Source: Candidatus Omnitrophota bacterium
GTDB taxonomy: Bacteria > Omnitrophota > Gorgyraeia > Duberdicusellales > 4484-171
Assembly (NCBI GenBank): GCA_017994375.1
Contig: JAGOLA010000006.1
Location: 1 to 33,047 of the forward strand
Length of the DNA stretch: 33,047 nucleotides
Direction: 5' to 3'
The position numbers were made by a program, and so were the translations under genes. The first letter of the stretch is position 1, and each line of letters opens with the position of its first letter. The notes below the pieces were generated by a model, which had not been told where the DNA came from, did no database searches, and saw nothing but the letters and a program-made list of their open reading frames with translations. Shown here piece by piece: positions 16,369-24,402 of the stretch.

Positions 16369-17538
16369 ATGAAAAATATTATCCAAAAGTTTGACATAAT
16401 GTTGCTTGTAATATTAGCGGCATTCGTTATTTTTATTCCTTTTTCTAAACAGATAGCAAAAATAATTTTTATAGCAGTTATCTTATGGGTTTTTATAACA
16501 GCCTTAAAATTTCGCCTAGAGTTCTATAAATACTTAGTCCCTAAAACAGTGATAGCTAAACCTTTATTGTTCTTTTTTTTAGCCCTTCTTATTTCAACCC
16601 TAGCTAGCTTAGATTTCTATAAAAGTCAGCAAGTTTTTTTCGAACGTTTTATGATATATTTTGCCTATTTATTTTTAGGCTATCTTTTTACTCATTCCAA
16701 GAAAAACTTTAATATTTTTGTTATATCAATATTATTAAGTAGCTTTATCATTGGATTAGGGGGGCTATGGAGCCGAATACATTCTTGCGGCCGGCTTTTT
16801 TATTTTTTTGGATTAAGCATTAACTTGAGCGCTTTTCTGTTACTATATCTTCCCTTAAACTTTTTCGTTGCTTTTTTTGCCTCCAAGAAAACTTTGAAAC
16901 TAATAGCAGTAATAAATATTTTATTACTGTTTTCTTGTCTTATCTGGCATGCCTCTCGGGCCGCAGCTTTAGCTATTTTAATTTCTTTACTGGTCATTTC
17001 TTTTTTAAAGGATAGAAAGTTGGGTTGGTCTTTAGTTATTTTTTTAATTATTTTAACTTTTTTTTTATTCCCCGGCATTAAGGATAGAGCCGTAACAACT
17101 TTTAATCCGCAATTCTGGGGAGATAGGATATCTTTATGGAGTACAGCTATAGCAATTTTTCAGGACTTTCCGATTTTTGGCGCTGGCTTAGGCCTGTATG
17201 AAAAATTACTTTATATTTATAGCCCTCACACTGGCTATTCCGAAAGTTTTATACATCTGCATGCTCATAATACCTATCTAGAGGCGCTTTCGGAAATAGG
17301 CTTATTAGGTCTAATAGCTTTTCTTAGTATTTTTATTATTTTTTTCAAAAATACCTTTAAGCTATTAAAGACAGTCTCAAACAACGATATACAAGCAGTA
17401 CAATTAGGTTTATCCGCAGGCATCTTAGCTATGCTAATTTTTGCTTTTTCTAGTACCGTTATAACCGTAGGAGTTCAAGATACCGTACTATTTTGGTTTT
17501 TATTAGGCGGAGCGATGGGTCTGGGCGAAATTATTTAA
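16369..17538 (+). CDS. O-antigen ligase/polymerase family membrane protein
   Basis: The 389-residue protein has roughly ten to twelve hydrophobic spans and a large loop with the Wzy_C/WaaL hallmark: FGAGLGLYEK, then LHAHNTYLEALSEIGLLGL with His300 in the conserved HN motif, followed by a helix. This region carries the catalytic histidine of O-antigen ligases. It probably transfers the lipid-linked glycan to lipid A core or another acceptor, or polymerises repeat units, in the periplasm. With the protein at 10177-11496 it may split the polymerase and ligase tasks. It begins 10 bases after the WecA-like gene. Confidence 0.85.
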   Translation: MKNIIQKFDIMLLVILAAFVIFIPFSKQIAKIIFIAVILWVFITALKFRLEFYKYLVPKTVIAKPLLFFFLALLISTLASLDFYKSQQVFFERFMIYFAYLFLGYLFTHSKKNFNIFVISILLSSFIIGLGGLWSRIHSCGRLFYFFGLSINLSAFLLLYLPLNFFVAFFASKKTLKLIAVINILLLFSCLIWHASRAAALAILISLLVISFLKDRKLGWSLVIFLIILTFFLFPGIKDRAVTTFNPQFWGDRISLWSTAIAIFQDFPIFGAGLGLYEKLLYIYSPHTGYSESFIHLHAHNTYLEALSEIGLLGLIAFLSIFIIFFKNTFKLLKTVSNNDIQAVQLGLSAGILAMLIFAFSSTVITVGVQDTVLFWFLLGGAMGLGEII

Positions 17539-17541
17539 ACG

Positions 17542-18333
17542 ATGATAGGATCTAAAGAAAAATTTTCCATACTAATTCCGGTCCATAATGAAGGCAAAAG
17601 AATAAAGCATAATTTAGAAGAAGTAAAAAGAACTTTAGATAATTTAGGATGTAATTATGAGATAATTGCTATCGATGATGGCTCTAGCGATGATACCGCC
17701 AAAATCCTTCAAGAGCTTGTAGCCGAAATTCCCAATTTAATTATTAATAGCAATCAGAAAAACTTCGGCAAAGGCCGGGCTTTGAAAAAAGCTTTTAAAT
17801 ATGCCAGCGGTGATTTGATAGTTTGGTTGGATGCTGATTTAGACCTTCATCCTTTTCAAATCAAAACTTTATATGACATTATGGTTTTAGACGATGCTGA
17901 TATCGTTATCGGCTCAAAAATGCACCCTAATTCTAAAGTAGATTACCCTTTCAATAGAAGAATTATAAGTTTAGGATATTATTATTTTATCAGACTTCTT
18001 TTTAATTTGCCTTGTCATGATACCCAAACTGGTTTAAAACTCTTTAGAAGAAGAGTCTTAGAGGCAGTTTTCCCTAGAATTTTAGTTAAAAAGTTTGCTT
18101 TTGACTTAGAGGTTTTAGTAAATTCTTATAAATTAGGTTTTAAATTAGTAGAAGCGCCGATTGTTTTAGACAGCCAACGTCCCTTTGGTCGTATCGGCAT
18201 CAACTCCATATTTACTACTCTTTGGGATACTATAGCTATTTGGTACCGTATGTATATACTAAGATATTATGACCGTATCGATTATCATCGCCGTCGCGGC
18301 TTATTGCGAGAATTTAAAAGAGTGCGTCAGTAA
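17542..18333 (+). CDS. GT2 family glycosyltransferase, DPM1-like
   Basis: This 263-residue enzyme is of the dolichyl-phosphate-mannose synthase-like group. It has FSILIPVHNEGKRI, IIAIDDGSSDDT, NFGKGRALKKAF and the metal site VWLDADLDLH. The segment DTQTGLKLFRRR is the conserved post-active-site stretch. It probably makes a polyprenyl-phosphate sugar donor for a later step, or adds a repeat-unit sugar. The C-terminal tail from about residue 243 (YYDRIDYHRRRG and on) is read through the start of the next gene in a different frame for 65 bases. The tail is strongly basic, unlike the rest of the protein. Confidence 0.88.
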   Translation: MIGSKEKFSILIPVHNEGKRIKHNLEEVKRTLDNLGCNYEIIAIDDGSSDDTAKILQELVAEIPNLIINSNQKNFGKGRALKKAFKYASGDLIVWLDADLDLHPFQIKTLYDIMVLDDADIVIGSKMHPNSKVDYPFNRRIISLGYYYFIRLLFNLPCHDTQTGLKLFRRRVLEAVFPRILVKKFAFDLEVLVNSYKLGFKLVEAPIVLDSQRPFGRIGINSIFTTLWDTIAIWYRMYILRYYDRIDYHRRRGLLREFKRVRQ

Positions 18334-19279
18334 TTGTCTTAAGCTTGATTATAAAGCCGAAGATTATGAAATAATAATCTTACCGGATTTAGATCATCCT
18401 CAAGAAAAAAGTCTTTTTTCAGATAACGGACGAGCTCTTACGAAGATAATTCCTACCGGAAAAGTTACCCCTCCTAGAAAAAGAGATATCGGAGCAAAGT
18501 TTGCTAAAGGAGATATTTTAGCTTTCTTAGATGATGATGCTTATCCCGATAAAGATTGGCTTAGACAAGCAATTAAGATTTTTAAAGAAGATGATAATAT
18601 TGGTTGTGTCTGTGGACCAGCCGTAACAGCTTTGAATGATTCTATAAAACAGCAGGCAAGCGGATTAGTTTATTCTTCTTTTTTGGTATCAGCCAATCAT
18701 GCTTTTAGGTACTTACCTCAAAAAAGAAGAGAAGTTTTTGATTTTCCCAGTTGTAACTTTTTAATAAGAAAAGAGCTCTTTAACCAAATCGGCGGTTTTG
18801 ATAAACCTTTTTGGCCGGGAGAGGATACTTTTTTATGTTACAAGATTTTAACAACCGCTAAAAAAATAGTTTATGATCCTAAAGTATTGGTATATCATCA
18901 CCGTCGGCCTTTATTTCTAAAGCACTTACGCCAAATTAGAAATTACGCTTTTCACCGGGGTTATTTTGCCAAAAAATACCCCCAAAACTCGCTACAGATA
19001 GAATATTTTATACCGTCTTTATTTGTGATTTGGAATTTAGGTGGAATTTTATTCAGTTTGTATTACGCCAGTTATAGTAATTTGTACTCTTTTACGTTGA
19101 TTCTATACTTTTCAATTCTATTGCTAAGTAGCATTAGCTTATTTTTGAGAAAAAAAGAACCATTAGTAATTAAAGTAAAACTACTATTTTTTGTTATAAT
19201 AGGAGTATTTTTAACTCACCTTACCTATGGTATTTATTTCGTAAAAGGTTTATTAGCTAAAAAAATGCCCGAAGAGTAG
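18269..19279 (+). CDS. GT2 family glycosyltransferase with C-terminal membrane helices
   Basis: This 336-residue protein opens with the GT2 core MTVSIIIAVAAYCENLKECV. That fixes the start at ATG 18269, 65 bases inside the preceding gene. The metal site is LAFLDDDAYPDKDWL near residues 87-101, and the acceptor region is FWPGEDTFLCYKIL with the ED pair. After residue 240 three hydrophobic segments anchor it in the membrane (about residues 247-266, 274-294 and 307-327). Its likely role is adding a sugar to a membrane-bound intermediate. It is the last gene before the structured gap at 19280-19488. Confidence 0.86.
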   Translation: MTVSIIIAVAAYCENLKECVSNCLKLDYKAEDYEIIILPDLDHPQEKSLFSDNGRALTKIIPTGKVTPPRKRDIGAKFAKGDILAFLDDDAYPDKDWLRQAIKIFKEDDNIGCVCGPAVTALNDSIKQQASGLVYSSFLVSANHAFRYLPQKRREVFDFPSCNFLIRKELFNQIGGFDKPFWPGEDTFLCYKILTTAKKIVYDPKVLVYHHRRPLFLKHLRQIRNYAFHRGYFAKKYPQNSLQIEYFIPSLFVIWNLGGILFSLYYASYSNLYSFTLILYFSILLLSSISLFLRKKEPLVIKVKLLFFVIIGVFLTHLTYGIYFVKGLLAKKMPEE

Positions 19280-19488
19280 CATGATACAGTTTATAGATAG
19301 ACTATAGTGATTTAAGCACAGTATTTACGAACAGAAAGATGTATATAATCTCCGCTGAAGGCGGAGAGGCTTAGGCTGACCCAGAAGTAGAAGCCTTATT
19401 ATATCCATCGTTAGTAATATCTTAAGATGAAAGTTTTGTCAAAAAAGAGTAAGTAATAGAATTAAGATAAACTATGGTTAGGGAAGAG
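19280..19488 (+). other. Largest intergenic gap (209 bases)
   Basis: The only gap above 100 bases in the window. Besides the three-way-junction element it holds a small hairpin (TATAG/CTATA, 19293-19307), the 10-base palindrome ATCTTAAGAT (19419-19428), and two similar segments TTAAGATGAA and TTAAGATAAA near 19422 and 19462. A possible weak promoter is TTGTCA (19436-19441) with TAGAAT (19457-19462), but the 15-base spacer is short. No ORF of note and no terminator were seen. Confidence 0.6.
19338..19409 (+). ncRNA. Predicted three-way-junction structured element of unknown class
   Basis: Three helices close around one junction. P1 pairs GATGTATATAAT (19338-19349) with ATTATATCCATC (19398-19409), 11 of 12 pairs with a single T/C mismatch. 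P2 pairs CTCCGC (19350-19355) with GCGGAG (19361-19366) around loop TGAAG. P3 pairs AGGCTT (19367-19372) with AAGCCT (19391-19396) around an 18-base loop. Only T19397 is unpaired at the junction. There is no U-tract, so it is not an intrinsic terminator. It ends about 80 bases before ATG 19489, so it could be a 5' leader element of the radical SAM gene. I recognise no Rfam class. The structure could also act as DNA, as in a small mobile or processing element. Confidence 0.5.
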
Positions 19489-20976
19489 ATGAAGGTTTTA
19501 ATTTGTTTTCCTCCTTTAAATTCCGAAAAAGGCTACCCTACTTTAGGCCAAAACCGGCAATTTCAATATTTTAAAGAACCAACTTATATTTATCCGGTAG
19601 TACCGGCACAAGCAGCAACTTTACTTAAAAATAACGGTTTTAAAGTTAAGTGGCTTGATTGCATAGCCCAAAATATCTCTCAAGCTGGTTTTCTAGAAAT
19701 AATCAAAGAAGAAAAGCCGGACTTGGTAGTTATGGAGACCAAAACACCGATTATCCAGCAACAATGGCAAATCATTAATAGTTTAAAGAAATTACGAACT
19801 CCGAACTCTAAACTCCAAACTGTTTTATTTGGCGATCATGTAACAGCCTTACCAAAAGAATCTTTCCAAAACTCGGCAGTTGATTTTATATTAACCGGAG
19901 GAGATTATGATTTTCTTCTCCTTAACTTATGCAATGTTCTTAAAGAAACTAATCTATCCGCTAACCGCTATCCGCTAACTGCTAAACTAGAGCCAGGAAT
20001 TTGGTATCGGCAAGGAGAAGAAGTTAAGAATACCGGAGAATTTAAGCTCAATCACGATTTAAACTCACTTCCTTTTATTGATAGAGATTTAACTAATTGG
20101 AAATTATACGCTTACAAAAACGGAAATTATCGCCGTAAACCCGGAACTTATATTATGAGCGGGAGAGATTGTTGGTGGAATAAGTGTACTTTTTGTTCTT
20201 GGCCACAGCTTTATACTCAATTTAGAGCTAGAAAGGCAGAAAACGTCTTAGAAGAAATAGAGTATCTAGTAAATAAATACTCCATAAAAGAGATTATGGA
20301 TGATACCGGGACTTTTCCGGTCAAAGATTGGCTCGAAGACTTTTGTCAGGGGATGATTAAAAGAGAGTTAAATAAAAGAGTCCATCTTGATTGCAACATG
20401 CGTTTCGGCGCCGTTACTACAAAGCAATATAAATTGATGTATAAATCTGGCTTTCGATTATTATTGTTCGGATTAGAGTCTGCTAACCAGAGCACTTTAA
20501 ATAGAATTAATAAGAATTTAAAAGTAGAAACTATTATTCAATCCTGCAGAGAAGCCCGTTTAGCTGGGCTATATCCCCATATTACAATTATGTTTGGTTA
20601 TCCTTGGGAAAGCTATGAAGACGCCAAAAGAACACTGGCATTGGGAAGATGGCTGCTTAAAAAAGATTATGCTTATACTATGCAGGCTACAATAGTTATT
20701 CCTTATCCGGGAACTCTTTTATTTAAGGAATGCCAAGAAAAAGAACTACTTTATAATTTGGATTGGTCTTACTATGATATGAAGAATCCGGTAATGAAAC
20801 TAGATTATGAACCGGCTAAGCTTTTAGGGTTAGTTCAAAGCATGTATTCGGTTAGTTTTAATCCCGAGTTCATTTTTAGAAAAATTTTAAGTATACGCCA
20901 CTTCTATGATATCAAGTATTTTGGAGGAGCCTTTCTAAAAGTGATAGGGCACTTATTGGATTTTAAAAGAAGATGA
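19489..20976 (+). CDS. B12-fold radical SAM protein with CX4CX2C cluster motif
   Basis: This 495-residue protein has the N-terminal B12-like domain (about residues 1-160, starting MKVLICFPPLN) and a radical SAM core. I take ATG 19489 as the start because GGGAAG precedes it; ATG 19474, in the same frame, would add five residues without a ribosome binding site. The cluster site reads CWWNKCTFC (Cys228, Cys233, Cys236), a CX4CX2C spacing instead of CX3CX2C. DXHXXG is absent from the B12 domain. The core continues with DDTGTFP, LFGLES and HITIMFGYPWE, typical of this superfamily. Two heptanucleotide repeat arrays fall inside the N-terminal half. The substrate is unknown; a role in modifying the glycan or its lipid is inferred from context only. 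Confidence 0.85.
   Translation: MKVLICFPPLNSEKGYPTLGQNRQFQYFKEPTYIYPVVPAQAATLLKNNGFKVKWLDCIAQNISQAGFLEIIKEEKPDLVVMETKTPIIQQQWQIINSLKKLRTPNSKLQTVLFGDHVTALPKESFQNSAVDFILTGGDYDFLLLNLCNVLKETNLSANRYPLTAKLEPGIWYRQGEEVKNTGEFKLNHDLNSLPFIDRDLTNWKLYAYKNGNYRRKPGTYIMSGRDCWWNKCTFCSWPQLYTQFRARKAENVLEEIEYLVNKYSIKEIMDDTGTFPVKDWLEDFCQGMIKRELNKRVHLDCNMRFGAVTTKQYKLMYKSGFRLLLFGLESANQSTLNRINKNLKVETIIQSCREARLAGLYPHITIMFGYPWESYEDAKRTLALGRWLLKKDYAYTMQATIVIPYPGTLLFKECQEKELLYNLDWSYYDMKNPVMKLDYEPAKLLGLVQSMYSVSFNPEFIFRKILSIRHFYDIKYFGGAFLKVIGHLLDFKRR
19795..19822 (+). repeat. Degenerate heptanucleotide tandem array, four units
   Basis: Four 7-base units in a row: CGAACTC, CGAACTC, TAAACTC, CAAACTG (consensus NRAACTC). 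They lie inside the radical SAM gene, in the linker of its N-terminal domain, and encode a polar stretch around RTPNSKLQ. Similar short tandem heptamers (STRR) are known from heterocystous cyanobacteria. The protein segment looks inserted, since it has no obvious role in the B12-like fold. Confidence 0.7.
19955..19982 (+). repeat. Second heptanucleotide tandem array, four units
   Basis: Four units: TATCCGC, TAACCGC, TATCCGC, TAACTGC (consensus TAWCCGC; a perfect 14-base double unit but for one base). It is in the same gene 132 bases after the first array and has the same total length of 28 bases. It encodes roughly LSANRYPLTAK. The unit differs from that of the first array, so the two are separate expansions or insertions. 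Confidence 0.7.
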
Positions 20977-22250
20977 AGACAAAAATAAAAGCTTTTATAA
21001 AAGACGAATTTATTTTACATGCGGCTATAGTTTTTTTAGGAACGAGTTTAGTAGGAGCATTTAACCTTTTATACCATTTAATTTCGGTCAGGTTACTTAG
21101 TCCTCAAGATTACGGTACCTTTAATGCTTTGGTCTCTTTTGTTATGTTTGCTTCTATGGCTATTTCTCCTTTAGGAACGACGTTGACCAGATTCTTTACC
21201 GAATATATTGCCCGGGGAGATCTTTTTAAGCTAGCCTTAGTTATAAAGAAACTTTTTAAAAGATTATTTTTAGTATCTTTCTTAATTTTTATCTTTTTTG
21301 CAGTATTTTCGCCGCAAATAGCAAAATTTTTAAATACCCAGAGTCTATATGTATTTATCTGCGGCTGGATAATTTTATTATCGTTATTCTCGCCGCCGAT
21401 AACTTCTATCTTTCAGAGTTTTCAAAAATTCTTAATTTATTCGGCTATAGGTATAATTGCTACCTTTGGTAAATTGCTTACCGGAACGATATTAATGTAC
21501 TTAGGCTGGAGTATTTTGGGATGTTTACTGGGGTATTTAGCCGGACCGATATTTATGATTTTTATTTCTTTGTTGTTAGTATCGCACTTATTTAGAGATA
21601 TTGGTTTAACTTGTCAAGAAAGTATGCCTAAGATAAGTTTAGTACCTATATATAAATATTTTTTACCGGTGTCGATAGCGATGCTTTCTTTTACATTTTT
21701 GACGAGCATAGATATTATTTTAGTAAAGCATTTTTTTTCGGATTTAGATGCTGGTTATTATTCTATAGCTCAAATGGTTGGTAAAATTGCTCTTTTTTTG
21801 CCATCGGCTTTAGCCATAGTAATTTTACCTAAAAGCACTAATGCTCATGTAACTAATGGTATTCCTTTGAGGTTCTTAAAAAAATCTTTGGTATTAGGAG
21901 GTCTATTCTGTGGATTATTTACCTTTACAGCTTTTGTTTTTCCGGAGTTTTTATTAAAAATTTTAACCGGTAAATTTAACTCTATCATCGAAAGTCTGAC
22001 CGGTTTATTTGCTTTGGCCATGAGTTTTTATGCTTTATCTTGGATAATAATAAACTATTTATTAGCAACACATAATTTAAAATTTGTATTACCTCTTTTA
22101 ATTCTAACTATATTTGAAACCATAGCCGTCTATATTTACCATCCTAGTTTAAAGGTAATATTGTATATAGTATTATTGTTTGCAGTTATTTCCTTGATTT
22201 TCTTACTCCTTATGGTAAAAACAAAAAAGGATATCAACGCTCAAATATAA
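20973..22250 (+). CDS. wzx: Polysaccharide flippase, Wzx/MATE-like
   Basis: The 425-residue protein is a multi-span membrane protein of the polysaccharide transporter (MVF/MATE-like) superfamily. The first helices hold the typical opening AFNLLYHLISVRLLSPQDYGTFNAL and a following segment FTEYIARGD, the standard N-terminus of Wzx-type flippases. About twelve hydrophobic spans are visible to the C-terminus. It would flip the undecaprenyl-linked repeat unit across the cytoplasmic membrane. It is the only flippase in the window and is coupled to the radical SAM gene by an ATGA overlap. Substrate specificity cannot be read. Confidence 0.88.
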   Translation: MKTKIKAFIKDEFILHAAIVFLGTSLVGAFNLLYHLISVRLLSPQDYGTFNALVSFVMFASMAISPLGTTLTRFFTEYIARGDLFKLALVIKKLFKRLFLVSFLIFIFFAVFSPQIAKFLNTQSLYVFICGWIILLSLFSPPITSIFQSFQKFLIYSAIGIIATFGKLLTGTILMYLGWSILGCLLGYLAGPIFMIFISLLLVSHLFRDIGLTCQESMPKISLVPIYKYFLPVSIAMLSFTFLTSIDIILVKHFFSDLDAGYYSIAQMVGKIALFLPSALAIVILPKSTNAHVTNGIPLRFLKKSLVLGGLFCGLFTFTAFVFPEFLLKILTGKFNSIIESLTGLFALAMSFYALSWIIINYLLATHNLKFVLPLLILTIFETIAVYIYHPSLKVILYIVLLFAVISLIFLLLMVKTKKDINAQI

Positions 22251-22268
22251 GGGTATTTATTCGGTCGG

Positions 22269-23336
22269 ATGAAAAAAACAAAAACAGCCTTAATTACCGG
22301 TTCTGCAGGATTAATAGGTTCTCAAGCGGTAGAATTCTTTATCAATAAAGGGTTTGAAGTTATCGGCATTGATAATGATATGCGGGCTTATTTTTTTGGC
22401 CAGGAAGCCAGTACTAAAGAGATTAAGAAAAATCTCAAAAGTAACTTTAAAGATAAATATCAACATTTAGACACCGACATTAGAGATAAAAAGAAAATCG
22501 AAAGTATTTTTAAAAAATATAAGTTTGAACTTATAATTCATACTGCTGCTCAGCCTTCTCATGATTGGGCAGCAAAAGAACCTTTTACCGACTTTGAAAT
22601 AAATGCTAACGGCACTATAAATTTACTGGAAAATTACAGAAAATACTCTCCCCAGGCCGTATTTATCTTTACTTCTACTAATAAAGTTTACGGAGATACT
22701 CCTAATAGATTACCCTTAATAGAGACAGAAACCCGTTGGGAATTGCCTAAAGAACATCCTTTCTTTAGGGGTATTGATGAAAGTATGTCTATAGATTATT
22801 CTCTACATAGTATTTTTGGAGCTTCTAAATTAGCGGCTGATATTTTAGTCCAAGAGTACGGAAAATATTTTGGGCTAAGGACAGTATCTTTTAGAGGAGG
22901 ATGTCTTACCGGTCCTTTACATAAAGGCGCTGAATTACACGGGTTTTTAGCTTATTTGGCTAAATGTATAGCTATCGAGCGGCCTTATACCATTTATGGT
23001 TATAAAGGTAAGCAGGTAAGGGACAATATTCATTCTTTTGATTTGGTTAATGCCTTTTGGCATTTTTATCAGAAACCGCGTAGCGGCGAAGTCTATAATA
23101 TCGGCGGCAGCCGTTACTCCAATATCTCTATAAAAGAAGCCTTGGAATACTTTGAGAAGACACTCAAGAAAAAAGCAAAAATAGCATATTCTGACCAAAA
23201 CCGAAAGGGAGATCATATCTGGTATATTTCCAATATCGATAAGTTTAAGTCTCACTATCCAGATTGGGATTATACTTACGATATCTATAAAATTATGGAG
23301 GAGATTTGTTCCAAAGGAGAATTTGGTGAGTATTAA
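22269..23336 (+). CDS. Extended SDR, CDP-paratose 2-epimerase (RfbE tyvelose)-like, catalytic Tyr replaced by Phe
   Basis: This 355-residue SDR has GSAGLIGSQ (NAD loop), [15 protein letters not shown] and TSTNKVYGD. The latter two are marks of the tyvelose-epimerase (CDP-paratose 2-epimerase) group, as is [21 protein letters not shown]. In the YxxxK site the residue is Phe183 (SIFGASK, Lys187), so the catalytic tyrosine is missing. From memory, many homologues also have Phe here, which would make it a family trait rather than damage. No CDP-glucose synthesis genes are in the window, so a CDP-paratose substrate is unlikely. It overlaps the next SDR gene by 11 bases; the two may act together. 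Confidence 0.8.
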   Translation: MKKTKTALITGSAGLIGSQAVEFFINKGFEVIGIDNDMRAYFFGQEASTKEIKKNLKSNFKDKYQHLDTDIRDKKKIESIFKKYKFELIIHTAAQPSHDWAAKEPFTDFEINANGTINLLENYRKYSPQAVFIFTSTNKVYGDTPNRLPLIETETRWELPKEHPFFRGIDESMSIDYSLHSIFGASKLAADILVQEYGKYFGLRTVSFRGGCLTGPLHKGAELHGFLAYLAKCIAIERPYTIYGYKGKQVRDNIHSFDLVNAFWHFYQKPRSGEVYNIGGSRYSNISIKEALEYFEKTLKKKAKIAYSDQNRKGDHIWYISNIDKFKSHYPDWDYTYDIYKIMEEICSKGEFGEY

Positions 23337-24402
23337 ATATAAAAAAGTACTAATAACCGGCGGTTGCGGATTTGTAGGTAGTAATTTAGCAGTATATTTA
23401 AAGAAAAAATACCCTTATCTTAAAATAATTTCTTTAGATAATTTAATTAGACGGGGTTCAGAACTTAATGTAAAGAGGCTAAAGGAAAATGGGGTTGAAT
23501 TTATCAAAGGCGATGTCCGTAAGCCCAAAGATTTAGCTAAAATAACTTCGATAGATTTACTAATCGAGTGTTCGGCTGAACCTTCGGTATTAGCCGGTTA
23601 TAAGGAAAGTCCACGTTATCTACTGGATACTAATCTTTTAGGAGCAATCAATTGTTTTGAATCAGCGCGAGAAAAAAAAGCCGATGTCATATTTATTTCT
23701 ACCAGTCGTATCTATCCTTACGATAAGATAAACAGCCTTAGGATTATTAAAGAGGATACCAGATTTAACTGGCAAAATGATCAAGGCATAGAAATCAGCG
23801 GTTGGTCTAGCGAAGGAATAGATATAGATTTTCCCTTGGAGGGGATGCGTTCGATGTACGGCGCCACCAAATTATGTTCGGAAATAATTTTAAAAGAATA
23901 TATTAATATGTACGACTTAAAAGGCGTAATTAATAGGTGTGGCGTTATCAGCGGCCCTTGGCAGTTTGGCAAGGTAGAACAAGGGGTTTTTTCTTTATGG
24001 ATGTTAGCCCATTATTTTAAAAGGCCTCTTCATTATATTGGTTTTGACGGAGAAGGACGCCAGGTAAGAGATCTTTTACATATCGATGATTTTTGCGAGC
24101 TTATCGATATCCAGATAAATTCTCTAGATAAGGTTAACGGTCAAATTTATAATGTCGGAGGAGGAAAGAATATCAGCCTTTCTTTAAAAGAAACTACCCA
24201 GCTTTGCGAGGAGATTAGCGGAAATAAAATTAATATAACAGCTAAAAAAGATACCCGACCGGCCGATTTAGCTATTTATATCACTGATAATAAAAAAGTA
24301 ACTTCTCAATTGGATTGGCAGCCTAAAAAAACTGCTCGGCTGATATTAGAAGATATCTACCGGTGGATTAAAGATAATGAAAAGCAATTAGCAAAATTAT
24401 GA
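23326..24402 (+). CDS. Extended SDR, CDP-paratose 2-epimerase-like
   Basis: This is a 358-residue nucleotide-sugar epimerase. I choose GTG 23326 over TTG 23323 because GGAG (23316-23319) then lies six bases away. NAD loop [20 protein letters not shown] (matching the QPSHDW position of its neighbour), STSRIYPY and Tyr178-x3-Lys182 in SMYGATK are visible. The C-terminal half has [18 protein letters not shown] and [10 protein letters not shown]. It is related to the upstream SDR, but here the catalytic tyrosine is intact. Substrate and reaction are unknown; epimerisation next to a transiently oxidised carbon is the family chemistry. The stop overlaps the aminotransferase start (ATGA). Confidence 0.8.
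   Translation: MSIKYKKVLITGGCGFVGSNLAVYLKKKYPYLKIISLDNLIRRGSELNVKRLKENGVEFIKGDVRKPKDLAKITSIDLLIECSAEPSVLAGYKESPRYLLDTNLLGAINCFESAREKKADVIFISTSRIYPYDKINSLRIIKEDTRFNWQNDQGIEISGWSSEGIDIDFPLEGMRSMYGATKLCSEIILKEYINMYDLKGVINRCGVISGPWQFGKVEQGVFSLWMLAHYFKRPLHYIGFDGEGRQVRDLLHIDDFCELIDIQINSLDKVNGQIYNVGGGKNISLSLKETTQLCEEISGNKINITAKKDTRPADLAIYITDNKKVTSQLDWQPKKTARLILEDIYRWIKDNEKQLAKL

Noticed and set aside
17542-19279. A frameshifted single gene across the two GT2 genes
   Set aside because: Each has a full GT2 domain with its own opening strand and metal site, so they are two genes with an overlap.
19338-19409. Hammerhead ribozyme or tRNA
   Set aside because: A three-way junction suggests hammerhead, but CTGATGA and the GAAA core are missing on both strands. 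There is no TTCRA T-loop or anticodon arm for a tRNA.
19280-19488. Cobalamin riboswitch before the B12-fold radical SAM gene
   Set aside because: No B12-box-like sequence (GCCACTG type) or the long multi-helix layout is present; the element is only about 72 bases.
22269-24402. A complete CDP-tyvelose pathway
   Set aside because: Only epimerase-like genes are present; the CDP-glucose cytidylyltransferase, 4,6-dehydratase and E1/E3 genes of that pathway are not in the window.
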